Below are positions 1 to 8,421 of a stretch of 64,000 nucleotides of DNA, piece by piece (position 1 is the stretch's first letter; every line of letters begins with the position of its first letter). The notes below the pieces were generated by a model. That model saw only the letters and a program-made list of their open reading frames with translations, searched no databases and was not told the DNA's origin. The stretch is from Nocardia abscessus (GTDB lineage: Bacteria; Actinomycetota; Actinomycetes; Mycobacteriales; Mycobacteriaceae). Made by a program: the position numbers and the translations under genes. Location of the stretch: the NCBI RefSeq assembly GCF_015477775.1, contig NZ_JADLQO010000023.1:16357-80356 (forward strand), read 5' to 3'.

Positions 1-3000
1 TTTGATCGCGGCCGCGAGTTCGGCGATGGCGTCGCGGCCGGCCAGCAGCAGCCGAGCCAGATGCTGACGCAACACGACATAGCCGCGGCTGCGGGTCAAG
101 CCCGGCCACAACGCCTCGGCGTCGCGGTCGATGCGCGCCAACACTGTCGCGCCCAGAACGTGGTCGATCGCGACGGACAGGGCGTCGAGGTAGATGTCGG
201 TGGCGCGCCCGAGCCGCCGCCACGGGTCGAGCGCGTCTCGCAGTTCGCTGTGGGCGGATGTATCGGTGTCGGCGCGACCGAGGATGCGCGTGAGGATCTC
301 CAAGCCGGTGCGCGGCAAGACCGCTTCTTCGGTCCAAAAGGAGGGTTCGTCGCCGTCGACGGTGGTGGTGAGATACAGGTGGTTGCCCGCGCGGCCGCGG
401 GTGACCGCCACATACAACTGGGGGCGGGTCTCGTGGCCGGTCAGCGCGGTGTGGCAGGTATCGGCGGTGATGCCCTGGGCGGAGCCGATGGTGGCGGCGT
501 AACCCAGCCGCACGTGCGCGGCGACGTAATCGCCGGGCAACCACACCCTCGCGCCGAGCTGCCGGTGCTCGAGCAACTGCTGCGCGCTCAACGACCCGTC
601 CGCATGTACGGCGGTGACGATCCACCGGTAGCCGTTACGCACGTAGTCGTCGCCGCCGACGCTCAAGCGGGGGTTGTTGAGTCCGGTGCGGATCGTGTCA
701 CCCACCGACGCATGCAGGGTGTCGGCCAATTCCACCTGCCCGCCCGCAAGTTGGGTAGAGGTGGTGAGGCGGTGCTCGCGGGCGAGCCTGTTCAGCTCGG
801 TCACCGTCGTGTGGGTGGCGGCGAGCATGACGCTGTCGCGTCCGGCGGTTTGGTCGGCCAGCCAGCCGGTGAACGCGGCGTCGGCGACGGCGGCGGGGCT
901 GCCGACATGGATGCGGCCGTGGTCGAGGTAGTAGGCCAGACCGGCCGGGTCACCCTCACGCAGCAGCAGGCTGGCCTCGCCTTCGGCGTCGTCGACGAAA
1001 CGCACGATGTGGGTGAGGGTTTGGGTGCGGGGACCGGCGGCGTGGATCATGTCCTGCACCGCGCCACCGGCGTCGATCGCGGGCAGCTGCTCGGTGTCAC
1101 CCACCAACCGGACCGTCGCTCGGCGGGAGCGCAGGAACATCAACAGCCGCAGCCGCGCGGCATCCGCGATCTGCACGTGCTCATCGACGATGACCAGCGT
1201 GCGGTCGTCGATATCCAGAACCCACTGCGGCAGCGGCGGTGGCAGCCGGTCGGGTTCGAACAGAAATCGCTCCCGAGTCGGTGTGTGACGCGCCAGGACG
1301 TGCAGGAGTTTGTCGACCGTCTCCACCCGCACCCGGATATCTCCGGCGAGGACAGCGGCCGCCCGAGCGGTCGGTGCCAGACCCAGTACTGTGCCGCCGC
1401 TGGCCAGCCAGGCGTCGGTGAGGACCCGCATCGCGGTGGTCTTGCCCGAACCCGCGGGCGCGTTGGCCATCTGCACCCCCGCACCCGAGGTCGCGAACGC
1501 GCGGACCGTCGCCAGCTGCCCCTCGTTCAACCGCCGCTCCCGATTGCCGGGATCCGCGCTGAACGCCGCGATCGCCGCATCCACCACCGAGGCGGGAACC
1601 GCGCGGCCGTCGCGTTGTTGGGCCATTTCGATCAGATCCGCTTCGCCGGCAAGGACCTTCGGTGCGGTGTAGAGCTGGGCGTCGGCGGTGTTGTAGACCG
1701 AGTGGCCGTCCGGTCGGCGGAACAACACCGGCACCGCCGCGAGTTCGGGATGGGCGGCCACGTCCGGGTCGCCGCGCGCGACCGACCGCGTCGGCGCGAG
1801 CGCCTGTTCCTCGATCGCGGCACCGACACGCGCCCACTGCGCCAACGGCACCACCCCGCGTATCACCCGTTCGACTTCGGCGCGCACATGCGCGCGCCGC
1901 CACACCGACCGCTGCGCCGACACCGTCGCGATCACCCGGTCCGTGCACCGGGCGATCCACGCGGCGTCGATCACCGGTCGCACCGGCGCACCCGGATGCA
2001 ACGCGGCCGCGATCATCGCCGCCAAACCCGCCTGCCCGCCGAGCACCGCGAGGGCTTGGCGCCGCCACGCGGCGCGTTGCTCGGCCAGCGACCGCGCTGG
2101 TGGTTTGGGTCCGCGGGTGTCGAGGATGGCGCGCTGCACCAGCTGATACATCTCCACCGGCAGCGGTTCGCGCCCGTAGGTCGCCTGGTGTGCGACGGTC
2201 AGCTCACCCAGCCGCGCGGTGATCGCCGCATCACGCCGTGACCAGTACTCGTTCAACGCCGGGTCCACACCCACGATCTCCCGGATCGGGCGCTTACCAG
2301 GATCCAGACCCGCCCGCTCGGCGAACCGCAACCCCAGCAGCCGCTCCAGATACATCTCCAGGCGCGTGTTGTAGATCTCCGACGCGGTGACCGCCGCGCG
2401 GTAGAACACCGCGCCATCCAGCGCCCGCCACTGCCCATCCGCGGCCCGCACCTTGTTGGGACACACCACATGCGTGTGCAGATCCGGATCACCGGCACGC
2501 GATTCGCGGTGATCGAACATCGCGGCGATCAGCCCGTCGACCTCGACCTGGCGGACCCCGTTGCGGCCGACCCGGGTGTAGGTGGCGTGCTGCTCGAGAT
2601 AGCGCATCGCATCAGCGACCGCGAGATGGTGGGCCTGCTCGATCAGTTTCGCCACATCGCGGGGCGCGACTCCCCACAACGTCGACACCGACTTCACCGG
2701 CGAGAACGTCCAGTCGAAACCCGCTACCGCTGTGGTGTGCTGACGAGAGTTCCGTGTCACCCACCCCGACAACTCCCGGTCATCCAAAGGGGGGCGGGCG
2801 AAGCGCTCGATGAACATCTTCCGCGCCACACCAGTGCGGATCGCGGCCCGCTGCTCCTCAGGGATCGGCGCGTAACGATGTAGTCCGCGCGCGGTGTTGT
2901 AGTCGTTGAACGCGACCGCGCACCGTTTGCGGTATTCGCTGGCGCCGTTGTAGATGCGGAACGGCGCACCCAACCTCGACGCCTGCGACGCCGCCCGCTT

Positions 3001-3342
3001 CGCGTCCTTGCGTTTCGCGCCCCGGCCGATCTCCTCGGCGATCACGACAGCTTCGATGGCCTCGGCCTGGGGGTGGCGACCCAACCCCAGCAGGGCTTTC
3101 ATCTGCGGCTCGGTCACCACATCCCCGGCCAGCACCGCCGAGCCTTCCACCGGCATGCCCCGGTAATGGACCGCCAACCCCGTCAGCCCCGCACCGAACC
3201 ATCGCCCCGGCGATTCACCGTGCGCGGAGTAATAGTCCGCCAAGCTCGAGCGGCCACGCTCGGTCGCATCATGCGCGGCGACATGGCGCAGGTAGTACTG
3301 GTAGCCGTCGCCAGCGCTGATCTTGGCGAGGGTGACGGTCAC
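1..3342 (-). CDS. traA: MobF conjugative relaxase-helicase TraA (partial, C-terminus off the left edge)
   Basis: Relaxase of the TrwC/TraI (MobF) family: it nicks the plasmid at oriT, stays covalently bound to the cut strand and unwinds it for conjugation. The frame starts at a GTG with GGAGGGG immediately upstream and is open to the window edge, giving 1,114 residues. The N-terminus contains GDGYQYYLRHVA, with candidate catalytic tyrosines at residues 14, 16 and 17. The metal-binding histidine motif appears as FDHRE followed by DLHTHVV near residues 280-292. The C-terminal half is a RecD-like helicase, with Walker A NAPAGSGKTT near residue 630, VIVDEH near 720 and a late VTRGRAGNHLYL motif. 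No coupling protein or type IV secretion gene is visible; they would lie further left. The family call is firm. Confidence 0.95.
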   Translation of the reverse strand, partial: MTVTLAKISAGDGYQYYLRHVAAHDATERGRSSLADYYSAHGESPGRWFGAGLTGLAVHYRGMPVEGSAVLAGDVVTEPQMKALLGLGRHPQAEAIEAVVIAEEIGRGAKRKDAKRAASQASRLGAPFRIYNGASEYRKRCAVAFNDYNTARGLHRYAPIPEEQRAAIRTGVARKMFIERFARPPLDDRELSGWVTRNSRQHTTAVAGFDWTFSPVKSVSTLWGVAPRDVAKLIEQAHHLAVADAMRYLEQHATYTRVGRNGVRQVEVDGLIAAMFDHRESRAGDPDLHTHVVCPNKVRAADGQWRALDGAVFYRAAVTASEIYNTRLEMYLERLLGLRFAERAGLDPGKRPIREIVGVDPALNEYWSRRDAAITARLGELTVAHQATYGREPLPVEMYQLVQRAILDTRGPKPPARSLAEQRAAWRRQALAVLGGQAGLAAMIAAALHPGAPVRPVIDAAWIARCTDRVIATVSAQRSVWRRAHVRAEVERVIRGVVPLAQWARVGAAIEEQALAPTRSVARGDPDVAAHPELAAVPVLFRRPDGHSVYNTADAQLYTAPKVLAGEADLIEMAQQRDGRAVPASVVDAAIAAFSADPGNRERRLNEGQLATVRAFATSGAGVQMANAPAGSGKTTAMRVLTDAWLASGGTVLGLAPTARAAAVLAGDIRVRVETVDKLLHVLARHTPTRERFLFEPDRLPPPLPQWVLDIDDRTLVIVDEHVQIADAARLRLLMFLRSRRATVRLVGDTEQLPAIDAGGAVQDMIHAAGPRTQTLTHIVRFVDDAEGEASLLLREGDPAGLAYYLDHGRIHVGSPAAVADAAFTGWLADQTAGRDSVMLAATHTTVTELNRLAREHRLTTSTQLAGGQVELADTLHASVGDTIRTGLNNPRLSVGGDDYVRNGYRWIVTAVHADGSLSAQQLLEHRQLGARVWLPGDYVAAHVRLGYAATIGSAQGITADTCHTALTGHETRPQLYVAVTRGRAGNHLYLTTTVDGDEPSFWTEEAVLPRTGLEILTRILGRADTDTSAHSELRDALDPWRRLGRATDIYLDALSVAIDHVLGATVLARIDRDAEALWPGLTRSRGYVVLRQHLARLLLAGRDAIAELAAAIK

Positions 3343-3647
3343 CCCTCCATGACAGAACCCACTATGCTCTGTCGGCCAGCCGTTTTAGTGATGCAAACGG
3401 CATTAACGCATGCCAGCAGCACATCGCCGTTATGAAAAAGTTATCCGGGATGCAAGAGGTATGACGGGCGAAAAGAGGAAAAAGAGGAGTGGGGAGCGGG
3501 CAGGGGCGTGGAAGAGAAAGGCGGATCCTAGAAAATCAGGTGAAAGGTAGATGAGAGCAGCGCCGTGTTTGAACGGAGATTCCGAGGTGCCTGGGCTGGA
3601 AGCAGGCAGGTGTATGGCAGCGCGAAGCGGTCGATGCTCCGCGCTGC

Positions 3648-3695
3648 CGACCGCTCTCGGCCGCGGCCGGGCTGGCACGCGGCCGAGAGCGGTCG
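3648..3695. repeat. Perfect 18-bp inverted repeat, 12-nt spacer (candidate oriT or operator)
   Basis: Arms 3648-3665 and 3678-3695 are exact reverse complements around a 12-nt spacer. The 8-mer agcggtcg within it also occurs at 3626-3633, so three copies of this word lie within 70 bp in alternating orientation. There is no T-tract, which argues against a simple terminator. It lies about 300 bp upstream of the relaxase start. Confidence 0.7.
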
Positions 3696-3892
3696 AGCGG
3701 ACCGCCGCAACGTGTGCCGTAGTGGCGTGCTCCGCGAACCGAAGCACGCCTTGACCGCAGGGCAGCGGTGGTCGAGGTAGCTGGTTAAGCTGCGGTGTTC
3801 GCGCGGCGCGGGTGATCGCCTGTGGGGCTGGCGGGTGACGCAGGAACCGATCTGCATACGGGTCTCGGGTGTGAAGTGAGTGGCCCGGGCTT

Positions 3893-3923
3893 GGGGTAAG
3901 AGCCAGGCTGTGGCTCTTACCCC
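3893..3923. repeat. Perfect 13-bp inverted repeat, 5-nt loop
   Basis: Arms ggggtaagagcca and tggctcttacccc are perfectly complementary around ggctg. A second short hairpin (ggctcc/ggagcc, 3930-3947) follows. It sits just downstream of the minus-strand gene ending at 3935, so it may act as that gene's terminator, but it lacks a U-tract and could equally belong to an oriT. Confidence 0.7.
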
Positions 3924-3934
3924 GCAGCTGGCTC

Positions 3935-4321
3935 CTAGGCGGGAGCCGGAATGCGAGTCCATCCACGTGAGTCGCAGCGGTAGTAGCGGTTCTGGATGCC
4001 TACGCGGTCCTCGACAGACAGCGATCGAAGCCGCTTGTCTCGATATCGTCGAGCGATGCCGGTGGTCCCGATGTTGAACAGTTCGAATTGCCGTTCGAGG
4101 ATGGTGTCGTCAGGTGTGCCGTGGGTGACGCCTGTGTCGTAGTAGCTGAACACCAACTCGACGAAGTCTCGGGGTGGGAGGCCGCGTACATCTTTGATGT
4201 TGTCGTAGTGGTAGATCCGTATCAGTATCGGGCGGACCAGGACAGCAACGGCATCACCGAAAGTGTGGAAGATGCCGAGCAATGTAGTGAAGGTGTGGCG
4301 GATGAGGGATTTGGGCGACAT
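3935..4321 (-). CDS. Hypothetical protein, 128 aa
   Basis: I do not recognise this protein. The ATG at 4321 is preceded by AGGAG at a 6-nt spacing, and third positions are G/C-rich. The N-terminal 35 residues are rather hydrophobic (TFTTLLGIFHTFGDAVAVLV), then the protein becomes polar with a basic C-terminus. It is the last gene of a minus-strand run and ends at the inverted-repeat region between it and traA. It could be a small transfer-region accessory protein, but nothing in the sequence shows that. Confidence 0.7.
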   Translation of the reverse strand: MSPKSLIRHTFTTLLGIFHTFGDAVAVLVRPILIRIYHYDNIKDVRGLPPRDFVELVFSYYDTGVTHGTPDDTILERQFELFNIGTTGIARRYRDKRLRSLSVEDRVGIQNRYYRCDSRGWTRIPAPA

Positions 4322-4403
4322 GCCTGGCTCCTGGGTGTAGTGACACAGATGGCTGGGCCGCCACGGTGGATGTGGCGGCCCAGCCGGTATGCGGTGAAAG
4401 GGG

Positions 4404-6344
4404 TCAGGCGGCGCGGCGTGATGGGCGCTTCGTGGGCGTCACGATGCCGAGTTCGACCCGGCAGGAGGTGCAGTAGCCGTCGTGGTGGACAGCGGTGTCG
4501 CGGACGCAGCCGGTGCAACGGTCGCGTCGCTGCCCCTTTCCGATCACCGGCCCGCGCTGACGGCTGGATCGAATCGTGCGTGGGCGGACAGGTTCGGCGG
4601 CGTCATGCTGCGACGCTGAGGTGTTCGGAATCTCGGGGTGAGCCTGCATGAACGCCTGGATCGCCTCAGCGGTGCGGCTGCCTTTGCCGGATCGCCGCCA
4701 CTGGTCGCGAAGAAGCGTCCTGGCCAGCGTGGGGTATTCACGGGCGAGGAACGCGCAGTGGGCGGTGACGGTGTCGGTGTAGGTGAACGCATCGGGCAGC
4801 GGCAGGATGCCTGGGCGTCCGTCGGCGCGGCAGTATTCGCACAGGCCGTCGTCGCTGCGCTGTCGGTCGGAACTGTGCCGGTCGAGGCTGGAGCGTTCGA
4901 TGAAGCACCACACACACCGCCAGCCGGTGACTGGTGGGTTCGCGGCGTTGTCGTGATCGACTTCGAAGCCGTCACCGCGGTGTTCGGGGGCGTCGCGATA
5001 GTCGGTGCTGATCCAGATCCCGGTCCGGATGCTGGCGCGACGCGTCGAGTCCTCGTCGACAGACAGCAGTGGACGAGCGTCGTAGTGGCTGTCACTGAGC
5101 TGTGTCGAGATCTCGTGCACCAGCTCAGGGCTGATCTGGCCGCGGTCGGCTGCGCGCGCCTCGGGGAGCTCGGCGTGGTAGCCATCGGTGTGGACGGCGT
5201 CGGTCGAGCGTGTGTACCGGGTGCTCTGCCGTCGGTAGGCGTCGGCGATGACGGCGGTGGTGTTCTCGACACGGGCCGGGCCAGCCTTAGGCCGCTGGGG
5301 GCGCGGGTCGTCATGGAGTGCGGCGTAGACCAGCTGCTCGGCGACGTAGTCCAGATACACGCGATCCCAGGCCTCGGCGACGACATCGGAGGGCAGAGCG
5401 CGGCTGCGGCGGATGCGCCAGCTGGGGTCGGCGGCGCGCTGTTCAGCACGCACGACAGCCTCGGCGGTAGCGGCGATCCGGAACGGGCGCACGAACTCGC
5501 GGCCAGCGCGGATCGCGGCTTCGTCCCGCGGGATCGCCACCTCGAAGATGAGCGCGTTCTCGCGAGCGGTGTTACGTGAGCGGCGGGCCCTGTCGAGGTT
5601 GGCCTGCCAATCGGAGAACAGGTGCCGCCGGAAGTACTCGGTCACGATCGGTGGCTCGACGGGTCGGCGGATATGTGCCGCATGGACCGCGACACCGTGG
5701 CCGGTGAGCGAGTATTCGTCCGGATACGTCGGGCGGTGGATGATCCCGTCGCGTTCGAGTTCGCCCAGCCGCACGCTGAGGGCCTCGGCGACGGTCTTCG
5801 GCAGGACTCGGAGCAGGTCGTACACCTGGCGGGTGCCGTGCGTGTCGAATTCACGCATGATCAAGTGCCAGGCATGACGGCGAGCGCGGTCGGCGATCGC
5901 GGCGGGGGCGTGGACTCGGCGGTCGGTCTCAGGCGTCGGGCGTGCGCTCAGCAGCGGCGGGCGGAAGGCGTGCCGCAGCGAGGGCCGCGGCATCTCCGCG
6001 ACGTCGAGGCCGGTGTGGAAGATCGGTCCGATGTCTTTGATGTAAAGGCCGGGATCGGTAGTGGGGGTGCAGCTACCGATGCGCTGTTCGTGCTCGGGAT
6101 GAGCCTTGCCATAACGCTGGAGCGCTTTGCGTGCCTCGTCGAAGGGCACGCGGCTCAAGCAGCGTGCGAGCACGTTGAGGACATGGCGGTCCTCGGGCAG
6201 CGCGAACGCCAAGGCGTGTGTCACGTGTGCGAGTGCCACTTCGCGACGTCCGGGCAGCAGCCAGTCGATTTCTGCGAGCGCTGCCAGGAAAAGGTTCTCC
6301 TGGGGCGGGTCGAGCAGCAGATTGCGGTTCATGAGAGTGCTCAC
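4404..6344 (-). CDS. Large hypothetical protein with winged-helix-like segment and two cysteine clusters, 646 aa
   Basis: Unrecognised. The GTG start at 6344 has AGGA 9 nt upstream; an in-frame ATG lies four codons later. Around residues 165-215 a stretch (RQVYDLLRVLPKTVAEAL, then RLGELERDGII) resembles a winged-helix core. Two zinc-binding-like pairs follow: WRCVWC with LCEYC near residues 480-510, and RCTGC with YCTSC near 605-630. The latter is followed by a basic tail. This suggests a nucleic-acid-binding protein. It is followed 82 bp downstream by the 128-aa gene. The upstream side is the long palindrome at 6388-6705. Confidence 0.8.
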   Translation of the reverse strand: MSTLMNRNLLLDPPQENLFLAALAEIDWLLPGRREVALAHVTHALAFALPEDRHVLNVLARCLSRVPFDEARKALQRYGKAHPEHEQRIGSCTPTTDPGLYIKDIGPIFHTGLDVAEMPRPSLRHAFRPPLLSARPTPETDRRVHAPAAIADRARRHAWHLIMREFDTHGTRQVYDLLRVLPKTVAEALSVRLGELERDGIIHRPTYPDEYSLTGHGVAVHAAHIRRPVEPPIVTEYFRRHLFSDWQANLDRARRSRNTARENALIFEVAIPRDEAAIRAGREFVRPFRIAATAEAVVRAEQRAADPSWRIRRSRALPSDVVAEAWDRVYLDYVAEQLVYAALHDDPRPQRPKAGPARVENTTAVIADAYRRQSTRYTRSTDAVHTDGYHAELPEARAADRGQISPELVHEISTQLSDSHYDARPLLSVDEDSTRRASIRTGIWISTDYRDAPEHRGDGFEVDHDNAANPPVTGWRCVWCFIERSSLDRHSSDRQRSDDGLCEYCRADGRPGILPLPDAFTYTDTVTAHCAFLAREYPTLARTLLRDQWRRSGKGSRTAEAIQAFMQAHPEIPNTSASQHDAAEPVRPRTIRSSRQRGPVIGKGQRRDRCTGCVRDTAVHHDGYCTSCRVELGIVTPTKRPSRRAA

Positions 6345-6387
6345 GTGGTGTGGTCCTGTCTACGTGATCAGATGGCGAGATCACCCC

Positions 6388-6705
6388 GCCGGAAGTGGCC
6401 GCTCCCGAAGGGATGTTCGGCTGGTCGGGTGACCAGCCCGAGGGCGTGAAGCCAGGTGGGAGGACGACGCGCGGGAGGGAACGCGCCGTGAGGGCGGCAG
6501 CGAATTTCCTGCGCTGATTCGTCATCGCATGTTCCGGCCAGCGCGGCGCGCCCGGGGAAATTCGCTGACGACCGGGCGCGGGCCCGGACGCGCGGCGGCC
6601 TCCCACCTGGTAGCCCTCGGATCGGGCTGGTCGCACGACCAGACGGGCATCCCGCGCACCCCGCCCACCTCCCACCGCACCCCCGCCCCGACCACCGCTT
6701 CCGGC
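6388..6705. repeat. Long nested imperfect palindrome in an intergenic region
   Basis: Nested arms share roughly one centre near 6532-6547: gccggaag/cttccggc (6388-6395 with 6698-6705), gggatg/catccc (6410 with 6653), gaccagcccga with tcgggctggtc (6431-6441 with 6622-6632), ccaggtgggagg with cctcccacctgg (6452-6463 with 6599-6610), and cagcgaatttcc with ggaaattcgctg (6498-6509 with 6556-6567). Both flanks also carry a small hairpin, ctggtc-N4-gaccag (6421-6436 and 6627-6642). No gene is visible across 6345-6831. It could be a structured RNA, an iteron-like origin, or a palindromic mobile element. Confidence 0.75.
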
Positions 6706-6831
6706 CGGGACCAGACCGCACGGGCAGCGCAGCGACAACGGAGGTAGGCGGGCGGCGAGGAAGGCAGCTGTCGGTGCGTGTCGGCGGGGCACATGCACAA
6801 TCGCGGCGACGACACCGGCGGTTGGAGCGTG

Positions 6832-7212
6832 TCAGATCAGCTTTGCCCTGATCGCGTAGCGGGCGATGGCCGCCGACCGCATCGCGTGGGCAAGTGGCAG
6901 TGCTGTTGTGCCGGTAAGGCCGAAGGTGGTTGCGATGTGCGCGGCGACCAGGGTCCGCAGTCGCGAAAATTCCCTGCCGGACAGTTGTGCCACGACGGCC
7001 GCCGCGCGTTGCGCGGTGTCCAGAGTGGCGAAACGCACGGGCCGATGTTCGCGCCCCTTATCGTGCACGTACAGAAGGCACTGGCCGTCGTCCTCGCAAC
7101 GGATAACGGCGAACAGCCGAGTTTCGCGACGTACCGGCCGGAAACCGAGAGACCAGTCCACCGGGAACCGGGCTTCGAATCGATGGGGACTGGCTTGGGT
7201 GAAAGTCAGCAT
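6832..7212 (-). CDS. Hypothetical protein, 126 aa
   Basis: Unrecognised small protein. The ATG at 7212 is preceded by GGAAGG at 8 nt. The C-terminal half looks helical, with AQRAAAVVAQLSGREFSRLR followed by an alanine-rich, basic tail; the N-terminal half looks like beta strands (FAVIRCEDDGQCLLYVHDKG). A decayed copy of its middle segment sits just upstream at 7478-7590, so the gene family has duplicated locally. Function unknown. Confidence 0.75.
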   Translation of the reverse strand: MLTFTQASPHRFEARFPVDWSLGFRPVRRETRLFAVIRCEDDGQCLLYVHDKGREHRPVRFATLDTAQRAAAVVAQLSGREFSRLRTLVAAHIATTFGLTGTTALPLAHAMRSAAIARYAIRAKLI

Positions 7213-7477
7213 GAGGCGTACCTTCCGGTGAGATGTGCTGTCGGATAACGAGCAATGCCGAACGGGCTCCGTGACTGTGAAGACAACCGTCGATGCCGAT
7301 TTCGACGTGAGAAGTCGCGATGTCCGCGCTGCGGTGCATCGCAGCCAGCTTGTCGGCAGTGGCGTATGTGGCTGCGCCGCAATGCCGTAGGCCGGAATGT
7401 GTGCGGTGTACCGAAGGCAAGGTCGCGTGAGGGGCGAAAGGCGTAGCCACCGGCCGGGCTGGTCGGTGGGATGTCGG

Positions 7478-7590
7478 CGGGTTCGCAGTCGCGAGAAGAT
7501 CCGGATGGACAGCTGTGCGGCGCCGGGCGCTGCGCGAGTTGGGCGGTGCGCACAGCAGGACGCGAAGCAACCGAAATGCAATGTGCCCGG
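7478..7590 (-). pseudogene. Decayed duplicate of the 6832-7212 gene
   Basis: The minus strand reads AQLSIRIFSRLRT, matching AQLSGREFSRLRT of the neighbouring gene. The DNA also aligns: cgcagtcgcga and ggacag(c/t)tgtg are shared with about 6966-6996. The frame is not open over the full homologous length and no start is visible. Boundaries are approximate. The rest of 7213-7657 shows no gene. Confidence 0.55.
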
Positions 7591-7657
7591 CATCAGGCCG
7601 GGCACATTGGGTCGAGCAGAAGTCCGTAGACTTACCGCCGAGGCGGTTCCCGGCCAG

Positions 7658-7710
7658 GACTGCCGACATCACCGTCTTCGACAGGACCGAAGAAGACGGT
7701 GATGGCAGTC
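7658..7710 (-). terminator. Strong hairpin downstream of ssb, probable terminator
   Basis: Outer arms gactgcc/ggcagtc (7658-7664 with 7704-7710) and inner 12-bp arms atcaccgtcttc/gaagacggtgat (7668-7679 with 7692-7703) form a 19-bp stem with a 3-nt bulge and a 12-nt loop. It lies 63 bp past the ssb stop on the same strand. No clear U-run follows, which is common in high-GC actinobacteria. Confidence 0.65.
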
Positions 7711-7772
7711 AGTGTATCGGCTCGAGCGCCCACCCCGCACGCAAGCAGCGCGACGGCAGCGGTTTCGCATGA

Positions 7773-8261
7773 CTAGAATCCGGGGTCGCCCGCGGCGTCA
7801 CTGGCCCACGGGTCGTCGTGCGCGCCGACACCGACCAGCGCGCTGGCGCGCTCATTGTTGGCAGGCGCGCTGCCTGCGCCGAATCCGCCAGCGCGGGAGG
7901 TCTTGGTGACCTTCGCAGTGGCGTAGCGTAGCGACGGGCCGACCTCGTCGACTTCGAGCTCGACGACCGTGCGCTTTTCGCCCTCACGGGTCTCATAAGA
8001 GCGCTGTTTGAGCCGACCGCTGACGATCACCCTCGACCCGCGTGTCAGCGACTCGGCGATGTTCTCGGCGGTCTCTCGCCAGACGTTGCAACGGAGAAAT
8101 AACGCCTCTCCGTCCTTCCATTCCTGAGTGTTGCGGTCGAAAACCCGAGGGGTTGAGGCGACGGTGAAATTAGCGACCGCTTGCCCACCAGGGGTAAACC
8201 TGAGTTCGGGATCAGCTGTGAGATTTCCGATAACAGTCATGACCGTATCGCCGGGCATCAT
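7773..8261 (-). CDS. ssb: Single-stranded DNA-binding protein
   Basis: OB-fold SSB that coats single-stranded DNA during replication, recombination and conjugative transfer. The 162-aa product shows the usual order: VIGNLTADPELRFTPGGQAV at the N-terminus, FLRCNVWRETAENIAESL and GSRVIVSGRLKQRSYETREG in the core, then a glycine-rich linker and an acidic C-terminal tail, DPWASDAAGDPGF. The tail departs from the canonical DDDIPF tip that binds partner proteins. GAAGGAG precedes two adjacent ATG codons at 8261 and 8258; the second has the better spacing. Plasmid-borne ssb genes are common on conjugative plasmids. The strand and the hairpin downstream suggest a single-gene transcript. Confidence 0.95.
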   Translation of the reverse strand: MMPGDTVMTVIGNLTADPELRFTPGGQAVANFTVASTPRVFDRNTQEWKDGEALFLRCNVWRETAENIAESLTRGSRVIVSGRLKQRSYETREGEKRTVVELEVDEVGPSLRYATAKVTKTSRAGGFGAGSAPANNERASALVGVGAHDDPWASDAAGDPGF

Positions 8262-8421
8262 CTACTCCTTCGCGCTAAAGATACTGTGGGCGAGCGTGTT
8301 GCGCACAATTCCGGCTCGGGATCTGAGCAGACGGGCGCGGTGGACTGCCGCCTCGGCACCGGCGGAGCGATCCGCGCGGCACTCGATCTGCCGTGTCGAG
8401 CACGGTCGGTGCCGGGCCGTT

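Larger units (their letters stand above)
3343..3934. other. Gene-free region upstream of traA; candidate oriT/control region
   Basis: No convincing gene lies in this stretch. It holds a 7-bp inverted repeat (gccgttt/aaacggc, 3379-3401) close to the traA start, a purine-rich tract (about 3450-3540), and strong inverted repeats at 3648-3695 and 3893-3923. MobF origins of transfer are usually near the relaxase gene and contain inverted repeats beside the nick site, so this is a plausible oriT or traA promoter/operator region. No nick-site consensus was identified, so the function is inference. Confidence 0.45.

Noticed and set aside
61..2241. Long plus-strand open frame (726 codons)
   Set aside because: It is the antisense shadow of the traA relaxase: the minus frame contains HUH, Walker A and helicase motifs, and the plus frame is Gly/Arg/Val-rich with no domain.
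3430..3966. Minus-strand frames in the traA upstream region
   Set aside because: Overlap the inverted repeats and purine tract, lack ribosome sites, and are Pro/Ser/Arg-rich.
6073..6798. 241-codon minus-strand frame across the palindrome
   Set aside because: Crosses the nested inverted repeats and the start of the 646-aa gene; composition is low-complexity.
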